Origin: an uncultured Dorea sp.
GTDB lineage: Bacteria; Bacillota; Clostridia; Lachnospirales; Lachnospiraceae
Assembly: GCA_910589275.1 (NCBI GenBank)
Contig: CAJUTH010000017.1
Coordinates: 1 to 64,000 of the forward strand
Length of the DNA stretch: 64,000 nucleotides
Direction: 5' to 3'
Part shown: positions 16,817-25,716 of the stretch, in pieces
Numbering within the stretch: position 1 is the stretch's first letter
Layout: every line of letters begins with the position of its first letter
Program-made: the position numbers and the translations under genes
Notes under the pieces: generated by a model
Database searches by the model: none
Told to the model about the DNA's origin: nothing
The model's input: the letters and a program-made list of their open reading frames with translations, nothing else

Positions 16817-16878
16817 GTAATATGACTTTAAGAAAATGAGGTGAAGTTGGTGTGAAGCCTAAGTGAAGTTGATGTGAA
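16817..16878 (-). promoter_or_regulatory. Exporter promoter with four TTCAC direct repeats at 11-bp spacing
   Basis: On the minus strand TTCAC occurs four times, with plus-strand complements starting at 16841, 16852, 16863 and 16874, exactly 11 bases apart. The last repeat is part of the -35 box TTCACC (16840-16845); 17 bases later comes the -10 TATTAC (16817-16822). Helically phased direct repeats next to the -35 are how OmpR-family regulators activate promoters, so this is the likely target of the response regulator at 18012-18680. Confidence 0.75.
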
Positions 16879-16938
16879 ATAAAAATAGCCCTGCTCTCAA
16901 TTATAGAAAGCAGAACCACAAAAAGTGAGAATAACGTC

Positions 16939-18015
16939 TTATTTAACTGTAGGAATGGAAAAGTAAAATTGAACGCCATCTGTGAGATTTTTTACGCCAT
17001 AATTCAATTTCTGCATAGATAGAACTTGCGCAACAATCGCAAGTCCAAGCCCGGAACCTCTGTACGCTGAACGATTATCACGATAAAATTTCTCCCATAT
17101 CTTCTTTAAGTTTTCTTTTGGGATAAGACAACCTTGATTATATACGGAAAAATGCAATTCTCCGTTTTTATTTATAAGACATAATTTCAAGATACCTCCC
17201 GGTTGTATATTTTTTTTTGCATTGATAATGAGATTGTTTAAGACTTGCTCCATTCGCGGTCTGTCTGTATAAACAAACACTTTTATGTCGGGAAGTTCAT
17301 ATTGCAATTCAAAATTAACATCTGGCGTGTCAATCAATAACCGTCCGGCGACTGTTTCTAAAAGTTCAACAAAGTCAAAGCGTTCGGGGGAAAGCAAAGC
17401 AGCCCCGGTTTCTAATGCAGACAAATCTAATAGAGTAGTAATCAGATGATTCATTCGTTCTGTTTCCGATATGATTATTTCCGCATATCTTTGCTTTTTT
17501 ATTTCATCTTCTTCGTCTTGATACCCCTCCGCATAAGCTCTTATGATCCCCAAAGGGGTTTTCATTTCATGGGATAAACTGTCTACTAATTCTTTACGCT
17601 CTGCTAACAGAATGCGTTCCTGCTCGACATCTTTTTCAAGCTGGCTATTTGCCCCCTCTAACTTTATAAGAGCTTTTTGTAAATTTTCAGCCGTGACATT
17701 AAGACTTTTAGAAAGCCGTCCAAATTCATCATTTGTCACAACATCACAGGTCGAAGAAAAATCTAAATCAGCCATTCTCTTTGCTGCCTGTTCTAATTTA
17801 GCAATAGGTCTGGAAATAAAGCAGCTCATTAAAAAATCAACAGTAAAAATTAACAGCACCACAAAAACAGTCCAAATAAGAAGTGAAATATTTGGCGAAA
17901 ATGGTAATTTAGTCGAAAGTATATACGAAATAATAAGAACAGCACCTATAACTTTAGATGTTAAAAGTATTTTTTTCCGTATGGAATGAACGCTAAACGT
18001 ATCATTGTTTTTCAT
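16939..18015 (-). CDS. Sensor histidine kinase
   Basis: A 358-residue kinase with two membrane segments close together (about 14-31 and 42-62) and hardly any extracytoplasmic loop, then HAMP (SRPIAKLEQAAKRMADLDF), a coiled coil, HisKA with SHEMKTPLGIIRAYAEG, and an ATPase domain (NNLIINAKKN, then GSGLGLAIVAQVL). The tiny sensor loop suggests that it reads its signal within the membrane or through a partner such as the small protein or exporter. It overlaps the response regulator gene by 4 bases. The exporter operon follows after 159 bases. Confidence 0.92.
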   Translation of the reverse strand: MKNNDTFSVHSIRKKILLTSKVIGAVLIISYILSTKLPFSPNISLLIWTVFVVLLIFTVDFLMSCFISRPIAKLEQAAKRMADLDFSSTCDVVTNDEFGRLSKSLNVTAENLQKALIKLEGANSQLEKDVEQERILLAERKELVDSLSHEMKTPLGIIRAYAEGYQDEEDEIKKQRYAEIIISETERMNHLITTLLDLSALETGAALLSPERFDFVELLETVAGRLLIDTPDVNFELQYELPDIKVFVYTDRPRMEQVLNNLIINAKKNIQPGGILKLCLINKNGELHFSVYNQGCLIPKENLKKIWEKFYRDNRSAYRGSGLGLAIVAQVLSMQKLNYGVKNLTDGVQFYFSIPTVK

Positions 18016-18680
18016 ACTGTCACCTCTAATTTATAGCCGGAGCGGATAAGCGTTACAATATGCTTCCCTTCACTTCCCAATTTTTGCCGCAATGTTTTGA
18101 TATGGGTATCTACAGTACGGGTAGTTCCCTCAAAATCATATCCCCAAATTCTGTTCAGCAACTGTTCACGGGTAAAAATTTGTCCGGGGTTCCTCATAAA
18201 AAAATAAAGCAGTTCGTATTCTTTGTGAATAAGGTTAATTTCCTGCCCATCTAAAAATACTTTGTGTGAGGACGGCATAACGGAAATTTTTCCTATACTC
18301 AATAGTTCTAATGGTTCAGAGGAAGAACGGCGGAGAAGCGCATTAACTTTAGCCAATAAGACCCTTGGACTAAAAGGTTTTGTCGTGTAATCGTCAGCGC
18401 CATATTCATACCCTTTTAATTTGTCTCTTTCTTCGCTTTTCGCTGTCAGCATGATAATGGGCATATTACTCATTTCCCGTGCCATTTTACAAACAGTAAA
18501 CCCGTCCATGTGGGGCATCATGATATCCAGTATCATCAAGTCCATTGGATTGTTTTTTAATATCATCAAAGCATCTATTCCGTCGTCAGCAGTAAAGCAG
18601 GTATGCCCGCCTTTTTTGATATACCGGGTAATAATATCCTGCATATTTTTTTCATCTTCTACAATTAGAATGTTCGCCAT
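18012..18680 (-). CDS. Response regulator, OmpR/PhoB family
   Basis: A 222-residue regulator. The receiver has the acidic pair at EDE (8-10), phosphoacceptor Asp53 in LMILDIMMPHMDG, Thr in IIMLTAKSE and Lys in TTKPFSP. The C-terminal winged helix has LLNRIWGYDFEGTTRTVDTH, typical of OmpR/VanR-like DNA-binding domains. It pairs with the overlapping kinase gene and probably binds the TTCAC repeats. A divergent AraC-type gene starts about 240 bases away. Confidence 0.93.
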   Translation of the reverse strand: MANILIVEDEKNMQDIITRYIKKGGHTCFTADDGIDALMILKNNPMDLMILDIMMPHMDGFTVCKMAREMSNMPIIMLTAKSEERDKLKGYEYGADDYTTKPFSPRVLLAKVNALLRRSSSEPLELLSIGKISVMPSSHKVFLDGQEINLIHKEYELLYFFMRNPGQIFTREQLLNRIWGYDFEGTTRTVDTHIKTLRQKLGSEGKHIVTLIRSGYKLEVTV

Positions 18681-18923
18681 GAAATCGTTCCTTTCAATTA
18701 AATTTGCGCCGTTTGTCTGTCGGCTTCTCTGTGTCCATTACCACACCACTATACTCCGTCTGCCCTTATTTATGCAACCAATCCAGGAAAGTAAATATTA
18801 ATTATTGAAAAAACTCTCTTTTTTGTGCAAGAATAGAGAGGAAAAGTCTAAGAATAAGTCTTATAATAATAAAGGCGAATTTATTTTCAAAAAGCATAAT
18901 ATGTGCGGATAAGGAGGTATCTC

Positions 18924-19775
18924 ATGGAATGGGTCTACAGATTAAACCAAAGCATGAATTATATTGAGGAACACTTAACAGGAGAAATTGACTATGAACA
19001 GCTTGGACGAATTGCCTGCTGTTCCACCTATCATTATCAGAGGATGTTTACTTATATGGCAGGTATCACCCTGGCAGAATATATCCGAAGAAGAAAAATG
19101 TCTTTAGCAGCGGTAGACTTGCAGAATGGAAATGAGCGGATTGTTGACATTGCGGAGAAGTACGGCTACCGTTCCCCCACCGCATTTAACAGAGCGTTCC
19201 AGTCTTTTCACGGGATAGCTCCGTCATCCGTTAAAACTGCAGGCGTATCCGTAAAATCTTTTTCACCTATCGTGTTTAAAATTGCTGTGAAAGGAGCGAC
19301 AGAAATGAATTATAGAATTGAAACAAAAGAAGCATTCCGCATTATTGGCATATCTGCGCCGCTTGATAAGGAAATCGAAAATAACTTTACGGTTGTGCCT
19401 AAGATGTGGCAGGAAGCGTCTGTAAATGGCACAATACAAAAATTGGCAGGGATGATGGATACGCCGCCAATAGGACTTTTGGGCGTGAGCGCCTGCAATG
19501 ACAAAGAACAATGGAAATATTTTATTGCCGTTTCCAGTACCAAAGCAAGCGGTGAGTTTGAAGAATATACCGTGCCTGCATCTACTTGGGCAATCTTTTC
19601 TGGAACGGGTACAAACCAGTCCATACAGGAATTGGAGCAGCGGATTATAACAGAGTGGCTTCCTTCCTCTGGATATGAGTATGCTAACGCTCCCGATATT
19701 GAAGTTTACTTAAATCCGGATCCACAGAACGCACAATACGAGGTATGGATACCCGTAACCAAGAAAAAGGAATAA
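18924..19775 (+). CDS. AraC-family regulator with C-terminal GyrI-like effector-binding domain
   Basis: A 283-residue protein. Residues 1-105 hold the two AraC helix-turn-helix motifs (LGRIACCSTYHYQRMFTYMA and IVDIAEKYGYRSPTAFNRAF). Residues 130-283 form an effector-binding domain (NYRIETKEAFRIIGISAPLD, then YTVPASTWAIFSGTG, ending in DIEVYLNPDP), the ligand pocket seen in Rob and BmrR relatives that sense lipophilic drugs. GGAGG precedes the ATG at 18924; a start seven codons earlier lacks such a site. It is divergent from the two-component system, and the downstream gene follows after 11 bases. Confidence 0.9.
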   Translation: MEWVYRLNQSMNYIEEHLTGEIDYEQLGRIACCSTYHYQRMFTYMAGITLAEYIRRRKMSLAAVDLQNGNERIVDIAEKYGYRSPTAFNRAFQSFHGIAPSSVKTAGVSVKSFSPIVFKIAVKGATEMNYRIETKEAFRIIGISAPLDKEIENNFTVVPKMWQEASVNGTIQKLAGMMDTPPIGLLGVSACNDKEQWKYFIAVSSTKASGEFEEYTVPASTWAIFSGTGTNQSIQELEQRIITEWLPSSGYEYANAPDIEVYLNPDPQNAQYEVWIPVTKKKE

Positions 19776-19786
19776 CGGAGGGACTT

Positions 19787-20305
19787 ATGGACGAAAAATT
19801 TAATATGTTTATGGAAACAGTTGACGAGCGCTTCCGTAGTTTTGTAAATCAAATCAACAAGTATCTGACTGAGAACGGCTGTAAGTGCGACATCAAATCG
19901 CAAAAAAGCGGCTATGTTGTGTCTTATATATTAAACAGCAGTAAAAGGACTCTGGCAACATTCATATCCAGAAAAACAGGGATGAAGCTCCGCATTTATC
20001 CCGAACATATACAGGATTACCAGAGCTTTCTTGACACACTGCCCGAAAAAGTGAAAAAAGAAATCAAGAAATCGTCCGTCTGTAAACGGCTTATTAATCC
20101 CGATGACTGCAATCCGAAATGTGTAATGGGATATACTTTTTCGCTGGATGGCAATCAGTATCAGAAATGCCGTTATATGGCGTTTCAGCCTACATTGAGT
20201 GAAGAAAATAACCCATATATAAGACAGTTTTTAGAGAACGAATTGCAGGCAGGCGCCGATTATGACTATCAAGATATCTTACCGACGCATCCGACAACAC
20301 AATAG
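19787..20305 (+). CDS. Conserved-looking soluble protein of unknown function, cysteine-containing
   Basis: A 172-residue protein that I do not recognise. An N-terminal helical part (MDEKFNMFMETVDERFRSFV) is followed by NGCKCDIKSQKSGYVVSYIL and a mixed alpha/beta region. A C-terminal half contains VCKRLINPDDCNPKCVMGYT and YQKCRY. The six cysteines, several in CxC or CxxxC spacing, suggest metal binding or redox, but this is inference. GGAGGG lies just before the ATG at 19787, and the gene follows the AraC/GyrI regulator by 11 bases, so it may be that regulator's target. Confidence 0.65.
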   Translation: MDEKFNMFMETVDERFRSFVNQINKYLTENGCKCDIKSQKSGYVVSYILNSSKRTLATFISRKTGMKLRIYPEHIQDYQSFLDTLPEKVKKEIKKSSVCKRLINPDDCNPKCVMGYTFSLDGNQYQKCRYMAFQPTLSEENNPYIRQFLENELQAGADYDYQDILPTHPTTQ

Positions 20306-20351
20306 ATGGCTTTATGACAAGAAAATCGCTGATTGCTCTGCCCTCTATGAA

Positions 20352-20417
20352 CCTGCGGGAGTGTTCCTCAAGAACATTTTAACAGATAACGCTCAATATC
20401 ATGAACACCCCCGCAGG
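20352..20417. repeat. Large inverted repeat between converging genes
   Basis: CCTGCGG/CCGCAGG and, inside it, GTGTTC/GAACAC form a nearly continuous stem of 13 bp around a 36-base AT-rich loop. It lies between the end of the 172-residue gene and the end of the ACT gene. No T-tract follows, so it may be a weak bidirectional terminator or mark the edge of the accessory block. Confidence 0.4.
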
Positions 20418-20421
20418 CAGT

Positions 20422-20787
20422 TTAAAATATCTCATAACCCGCCAAAGCCAATACTTCTAGGGCCCTGTCAAAATTATCTTCTTTCACAAGAATATAATCT
20501 GTATTAAAGCTTGATACAACAAATATTCCGATCTTATTTTCCGCAAGAATACCAGATAATTCAGCAAGGATACCGACCAATGAAAAATCCAGAATCCCCT
20601 GTATCCTAAAACCTTTCCACCCATCCTCCCGCTCAATCGTATTCGCCGGCGCATCCTCAGTAATACACACAACAGAATATTCCTCATCGGTTTTACCGAT
20701 AAAATAGAACTCCTTATTTAAGTTAATATCCAGTTCTGATGCTACTTTACAAATTGTTAAATTATATTTTATTTTTTCTAATTTCAC
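20422..20787 (-). CDS. ACT domain-containing protein
   Basis: A 121-residue protein with tandem ACT-like halves: IKYNLTICKVASELDINLNK, FYFIGKTDEEYSVVC, ANTIEREDGWKGFRIQGILD and FSLVGILAELSGILAENKIG. ACT domains bind amino acids; the partner here is unknown. The start is taken as GTG at 20787 because GGAGG lies 6 bases before it and the conserved sequence begins there; upstream ATGs in the frame would run into the divergent hydF promoter region. It is divergent from hydF. Confidence 0.85.
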   Translation of the reverse strand: MKLEKIKYNLTICKVASELDINLNKEFYFIGKTDEEYSVVCITEDAPANTIEREDGWKGFRIQGILDFSLVGILAELSGILAENKIGIFVVSSFNTDYILVKEDNFDRALEVLALAGYEIF

Positions 20788-20895
20788 CGCTTCCTCCAAA
20801 TTCAAATCCTCAATCACACAAGATACCTGTTTGCATCTTTCAGAAATTCGTGCTAGCATAAGTTTAAAATAGTTACAGTTCAGGAGGTTTTGACT

Positions 20896-22116
20896 ATGAG
20901 CATGAATCATACCCCATCCGGGGAACGTATACACATTGGTATCTTTGGCAAAAGAAATGCAGGTAAATCCAGCATTATAAACGCCCTGACAGGACAGAAT
21001 CTCGCGATCGTCTCTGACGTACAGGGAACCACCACCGACCCTGTTTTAAAAGCCATGGAACTGCTTCCTTTAGGTCCGGTCGTTATGATAGATACTCCCG
21101 GCCTTGATGATGAAGGGGAACTGGGCCGCCTCCGCATCCAGAAAGCCTATCAGATGCTGAATAAATCTGACATCGCACTTCTCGTAGTGGACGGAAGCAT
21201 CGGTATCACCGCTGAAGACCGGCAGATCCTTGAACGTATTCAGAAAAAGAATATACCTTATGCCGTTATTTTCAATAAAGCCGACTTAATACAGCCAGAC
21301 GCCAATAAAGCCGATAGTTCTCTGCCAGAGTGCCGGATTGATGAAAAACACAGTATATGGGTTAGCGCCGAGACAAAGCATAATATCTTTGAACTCAAAG
21401 AATTGATTGCTTCTCTTGTCCCAGCCGAAGATCCAAAACACCGAATTGTCGGTGATTTGATTCATCCATCCGACTTAATCATTCTGGTTGTTCCCATTGA
21501 CAAAGCCGCGCCAAAAGGACGTCTGATCCTTCCCCAGCAGCAGACTATAAGGGACATTCTTGAATCAGATGCTATATCCATCGTGGTTAAGGAGACCTGC
21601 CTGAAAGAAACGCTGAAGTCCCTTGGGCGAAAGCCTGCCCTTGTTATCACCGACAGTCAGGCATTTAAGAAAGTGGCTGCACAGACCCCGGCTGACATTC
21701 CCTTAACCTCCTTCTCGATTTTATTCGCAAGATATAAAGGGAACCTAAAAACTTTAGTAGAAGGCACCCGCACTTTAGACAGCCTAAAAGACGGCGACAA
21801 AGTGCTTATTTCAGAAGGATGCACCCATCACCGCCAGTGTGATGATATCGGAACAGTAAAACTCCCTGGATGGATAAAAAACCACACCGGAAAAACGCTT
21901 GATTTCCACTTCACCAGCGGCACAGAATTTCCAACGGCGCTTGATGATTATAAGCTGATTATCCATTGCGGCGGATGCACCTTAAATGAACGAGAGATGA
22001 AATACCGTCTGAAATGTGCAGAAGACGCCGCAGTCCCAATCACCAATTACGGTACCGCCATTGCATATATGCATGGAATCCTAGAACGGAGTATCGCAGT
22101 ATTCTCTGGAATCTAA
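20896..22116 (+). CDS. hydF: [FeFe]-hydrogenase H-cluster maturation GTPase HydF
   Basis: A 406-residue GTPase and iron-sulfur scaffold on which the 2Fe subcluster of [FeFe]-hydrogenase is assembled before transfer to the apo-enzyme. The N-terminal GTPase domain has P-loop GKRNAGKSS, TTTDP as switch I, DTPGLDDEG and NKAD. The C-terminal domain has EGCTHHRQCDDIG and the cluster ligand motif HCGGC near residue 362, followed by VPITNYGTAIAYMHG. GGAGG is 8 bases before the ATG at 20896. HydE, HydG and a hydrogenase are not in the window. Confidence 0.96.
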   Translation: MSMNHTPSGERIHIGIFGKRNAGKSSIINALTGQNLAIVSDVQGTTTDPVLKAMELLPLGPVVMIDTPGLDDEGELGRLRIQKAYQMLNKSDIALLVVDGSIGITAEDRQILERIQKKNIPYAVIFNKADLIQPDANKADSSLPECRIDEKHSIWVSAETKHNIFELKELIASLVPAEDPKHRIVGDLIHPSDLIILVVPIDKAAPKGRLILPQQQTIRDILESDAISIVVKETCLKETLKSLGRKPALVITDSQAFKKVAAQTPADIPLTSFSILFARYKGNLKTLVEGTRTLDSLKDGDKVLISEGCTHHRQCDDIGTVKLPGWIKNHTGKTLDFHFTSGTEFPTALDDYKLIIHCGGCTLNEREMKYRLKCAEDAAVPITNYGTAIAYMHGILERSIAVFSGI

Positions 22117-22174
22117 CCATATATCCAGTCGAATCATTCGCCTACTATCTTCTAAATATATAACAAGCAATCCG

Positions 22175-22213
22175 GTAAAGTGTGCGCTTCATTCACGAAT
22201 GCGCACACTTTAC
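22175..22213. terminator. 13-bp perfect inverted repeat between convergent genes
   Basis: GTAAAGTGTGCGC and its exact complement around a 13-base loop, between the ends of hydF (plus) and the DUF512 gene (minus). It probably terminates both, although neither side has a strong T-tract. Confidence 0.5.
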
Positions 22214-22277
22214 TGCACTCCTTAAAATCCCCTATACTCACAGCCTGCAGTTCATGACTTTTTATCTTTCTCCAATT

Positions 22278-23690
22278 CTATTTTTCCGGATATCCCTCCA
22301 CATACACATATCCGTCATTTTCCCTTTCCATGCAATAGTCTTTATTCAAGATAGCCTGGATAAAGTCCCTTCCCCCAGCCTCCGCAGGAACAAGCCGCAT
22401 CCCTAATTTCTCTTCAGCCTCCCGAATAGTCATATCATCCAGAAATACCTGCGCTCCCGTCCGCAGCATATTGGACGGAATAATCAATGCGTCTCCCAAA
22501 TCCACTCCCTGTTTCCTATATTCCAGCAATTGATTTACCAAGTCCTGTCCGGTTATCAATCCGGATACCGTGATCATTTCCCCAAAAAAATCATTGCGGA
22601 TTGCATATACATGAATCGTCAGCTTAGGAAACATCTCCATCATACGGTCTGAAAAATCCGAAACAGCCGCATACGCAAGCCTGCCGGTTGCTATTGTCAA
22701 TGTCCTCTTATATCTATCCGCCCATTCTAAAACTTTGAGATCCTTCTGAAGCTCTGCAAACGCCTCCTCAAATTCCTCCATAAACAACCGCATCATACCC
22801 ACGCCGTTCTCTAACTGGATATAGCCGTCATATCGTTCCTCCTCTGGAAAATCACGCTCTGCCGTTATATACCATTCGTCACTGGCATGAATAAAATGAA
22901 GCCCATATTCTTCATAAAATCTCTTTTGATAGCTTTCTATCAAATCAATTACCGCTTCCGCTTCTTTCTTTGTGTACAATTCCAGCGGATACAGCCCCTC
23001 TCTGTATCTAGTCAGTCCCGCCGGAACTACAGACACACTCCGCATAAAGGGAAGGTATCGGGATAAATCCTGGATGCTCCGTTCAAGCTCTGCCCCGTCA
23101 TTCACACCTTTGCAGCACACAATCTGTCCATTCATTTCTACATGTCCTTCATAAAACTCGTCTATATACTTAAGCTTCTCGCCTGCAAAACGGTTATGGA
23201 GCATCTTGCATCGAAGCTGCGGGTTTGTCGTCTGTACAGAAATATTGATAGGCGCAAGCTGCATATGGATAATACGCTCCACATCCCTGTCGCTCATATT
23301 CGTCAATGTAATATAATTGCCTTGAAGAAACGACAGTCTGGAATCATCATCCTTAAAATACAGGGTCTCACGCATCCCCGGCGGCATCTGGTCAATAAAA
23401 CAAAAAATACATTTATTACTGCAGGAGCGGTATTCACTCATCAGTCCATTCTCAAATTCAATCCCCAGCTCATCCTCATAATCCTTCTCAATCTCAAGAA
23501 GCCATTCCTCTCCTCCTCTTTTTCGGATTAATACTTCAATATATTCATCTTTTATTAAATAACGATAATCAAATACATCCTCTATTTCCTGATCATTGAT
23601 CGCAAGCAGCACATCTCCTGCCTCAATCTCCATTTCCTCAGCAATGGAACCCGGATATACCTCTTTGATGATATGTTCCTGTTTTTTCAT
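22278..23690 (-). CDS. DUF512 family radical SAM-like protein with N-terminal PDZ domain
   Basis: A 470-residue protein. Residues 1-60 form a PDZ-like domain (VYPGSIAEEMEIEAGDVLLA). Then comes a radical SAM-type cysteine motif C90-x3-C94-x2-C97 in RSCSNKCIFCFIDQMPPGMR, a TIM-barrel-like region (NISVQTTNPQLRCKMLHNRF), and the DUF512 C-terminal domain with TIATGRLAY. Such proteins are common in Clostridia, often near EngA/Der or membrane-biogenesis genes, but the reaction is unknown. It stands alone between hydF and the DUF554 gene. Confidence 0.9.
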   Translation of the reverse strand: MKKQEHIIKEVYPGSIAEEMEIEAGDVLLAINDQEIEDVFDYRYLIKDEYIEVLIRKRGGEEWLLEIEKDYEDELGIEFENGLMSEYRSCSNKCIFCFIDQMPPGMRETLYFKDDDSRLSFLQGNYITLTNMSDRDVERIIHMQLAPINISVQTTNPQLRCKMLHNRFAGEKLKYIDEFYEGHVEMNGQIVCCKGVNDGAELERSIQDLSRYLPFMRSVSVVPAGLTRYREGLYPLELYTKKEAEAVIDLIESYQKRFYEEYGLHFIHASDEWYITAERDFPEEERYDGYIQLENGVGMMRLFMEEFEEAFAELQKDLKVLEWADRYKRTLTIATGRLAYAAVSDFSDRMMEMFPKLTIHVYAIRNDFFGEMITVSGLITGQDLVNQLLEYRKQGVDLGDALIIPSNMLRTGAQVFLDDMTIREAEEKLGMRLVPAEAGGRDFIQAILNKDYCMERENDGYVYVEGYPEK

Positions 23691-23929
23691 GTTTTTCTCC
23701 CTTTATACACATTCGTGTAGTTACACAGTGTATATACACTTATAATTATTCTATCTAAACCAAACTGTATTAGAAAAAGTTTCAACATATCTGCTTTCCT
23801 AAGTATAACATAATCCAATCTCTTTCTCCATATACAAAATACTAGATTCCCGGCTTCTTTTCCGATATAATAAGAAACAGGGAATACATATGAAATCTAT
23901 TCCACTGCATAATGTAAGGAGGGATATTT

Positions 23930-24661
23930 ATGCCAATAGGCGTAATTATTAACGTACTTTCCGTCGCAATCGGCGGTATCCTGGGAGCTGCAGCCGGAGA
24001 AAAGCTTCCTGATAAATTTAAAAATGAATTAAACTTAGTATTCGGCGTATGTTCTATGGGAATCGGAATCAGTTCTATTATCCTAATGAAAAACATGCCG
24101 GCAGTCATCTTTGCTGTAGTCTTAGGAAGCAGTATCGGTCTTTTGATCCATTTGGGAGATAAAATCAACCGGACTGCGCTGCTTTTGGAAAGGCCCATCA
24201 ATCGATTATTTAAAAACATGAACCGAAGAATGCCGGAAGAAGAATTTCAGGCTCTTCTGGTTACTGCACTGGTATTATTCTGTGCAAGCGGAACCGGCAT
24301 CTATGGCTGTCTGGATTCCGGAATGACTGGCGACCATAGTATTCTCATCTCTAAGTCCATCTTAGATTTATTTACAGCGCTGGTTTTCGCCTGCAGTCTC
24401 GGCTACGTAACCACAATAATCGCCGTGCCTCAGCTTATTATCTTTTTGATCCTGTTCCTGTGTGCAAAAATGATATTTCCGCTTACCACACCGGATATGA
24501 TTGCAGATTTTAAAGCCTGCGGCGGGATTCTGATGATCACTACCGGATTTCGGATTGCGAAAATCAAAATGTTTCCGATTGCGGACATGCTCCCGGCTAT
24601 GATCTTGGTAATGCCTTTTAGTTCATTCTGGCATACAGTACTTCTCCCGCTTTTTTCATAA
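23930..24661 (+). CDS. DUF554 family membrane protein
   Basis: A 243-residue integral membrane protein with about seven hydrophobic segments. The opening MPIGVIINVLSVAIGGILGA and the conserved LVTALVLFCASGTGIYGCLD and CGGILMITTGFRIAKIKMFP are typical of the YdfK/YqgA (DUF554) family, whose transport role is only suspected. AGGAGG precedes the ATG, and it is monocistronic with its own terminator. Confidence 0.9.
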   Translation: MPIGVIINVLSVAIGGILGAAAGEKLPDKFKNELNLVFGVCSMGIGISSIILMKNMPAVIFAVVLGSSIGLLIHLGDKINRTALLLERPINRLFKNMNRRMPEEEFQALLVTALVLFCASGTGIYGCLDSGMTGDHSILISKSILDLFTALVFACSLGYVTTIIAVPQLIIFLILFLCAKMIFPLTTPDMIADFKACGGILMITTGFRIAKIKMFPIADMLPAMILVMPFSSFWHTVLLPLFS

Positions 24662-24706
24662 GGAAGCCTATCCATAAGAAACAGCTTATAAATATATTAT
24701 TTGACA

Positions 24707-24742
24707 AATTCCTTTACCTGTACTGGATAAAGGAATTTTTTA
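24707..24742 (+). terminator. Rho-independent terminator of the DUF554 gene
   Basis: A 10-bp perfect stem AATTCCTTTA/TAAAGGAATT followed directly by a run of T. Confidence 0.85.
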
Positions 24743-24847
24743 GCATTTTTTCTTACACATTTATGTAATCAAAAAAGAGAAACTACAACTTTCATAAGCT
24801 ATAGCTTCCCTCAATGTTCTCATATGTAATAAAAGATCTATATACTT

Positions 24848-25684
24848 TTAACTACTCTCTTCATCCGCTAACACCCTCTGCAAGTGCATCGCCAGATAAC
24901 CAATCTCCGCTTCGATAAATACACAGTGCAGCTTTCTTCCCAGCTCATCGCATACGGTTTTTGCCATCTCAAATTCTCTTGGAAATTTAAACTCCATATA
25001 GTCGTTCATATTCAGCTTGATGTCTTCCCCTTTCAGCCCTCTGGCAACCATATAACGGATATGGTTCATCAGCCTATTATAAGACAGGGACATAACATTC
25101 AGCTTTTTTCCCAGCACTTTTTCCACATAAGACACGCAGTCCCTTACTGCCTGAGCCATCTGCATAGCTTGAGACAATTCTTCCTTCACAATCGCCGTAT
25201 GTACATGCAAAGCCACATATCCTACCTCATCTTCATCGATGTCAACTCCCATCCTGCTCTTCAGAACGGGAACAATGCAGCTTGCAACTCTATATTCTGT
25301 ATGAAACAAAAGCCTAATATCATCCGTCAGCGGATTGCTGATTGCCTCATGATTCCGAATTCGTTTGACCGCATACTCAATATGATCAGCCATTGGGAAA
25401 AGTATGTTTCTATCAATCGTCTCAAATACCTTCTCTGCTTCCTGAAGCACTATATTTGCAATCTCAAGATATTCCGGTGCAATGCTTGCCGCCAGCTCCC
25501 TGGCATTCCCTCTTTTTGTGGTTTCCTTCAGGGAGTAGACCGACGCCGCGCCTTGTATTTCAATGCGCTCTGTCACCTTTTTGCCAAATCCAATCCCTTT
25601 TCCCATAATCAGATACTCCTGATTATCCTCCACCGATACAGCAATTACCGTATTATGGTTTAATACTTTACTGATTCTGTACAT
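24848..25684 (-). CDS. PTS transcription antiterminator, BglG/GlcT family
   Basis: A 278-residue RNA-binding antiterminator. The N-terminal CAT domain (MYRISKVLNHNTVIAVSVED, GKGIGFGKK) binds the RAT hairpin. PRD1 (about 70-170) has the phosphorylatable His in ADHIEYAVKRI and ALHVHTAIV, and PRD2 (about 175-278) has MNHIRYMVARG and EIGYLAMHLQR. PTS components phosphorylate the PRD histidines to switch activity. It lies 32 bases downstream of the PTS gene, whose leader holds a RAT element, so it very likely controls its own operon. Confidence 0.93.
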   Translation of the reverse strand: MYRISKVLNHNTVIAVSVEDNQEYLIMGKGIGFGKKVTERIEIQGAASVYSLKETTKRGNARELAASIAPEYLEIANIVLQEAEKVFETIDRNILFPMADHIEYAVKRIRNHEAISNPLTDDIRLLFHTEYRVASCIVPVLKSRMGVDIDEDEVGYVALHVHTAIVKEELSQAMQMAQAVRDCVSYVEKVLGKKLNVMSLSYNRLMNHIRYMVARGLKGEDIKLNMNDYMEFKFPREFEMAKTVCDELGRKLHCVFIEAEIGYLAMHLQRVLADEESS

Positions 25685-25716
25685 ACCTTCCCCAACCTCA
25701 TCCTAATTCCTAATCA

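Noticed and set aside
16841..16878. Regular repeats considered as a CRISPR or tandem-repeat array
   Set aside because: The unit is only 5 bases with 6-base spacers and overlaps a promoter; it fits a regulator-binding array instead.
24884..25663. Long plus-strand open frame (259 codons) opposite the antiterminator gene
   Set aside because: It is antisense to a clear CAT-PRD-PRD protein, has no family-like sequence and no ribosome binding site; it is a codon-usage shadow.
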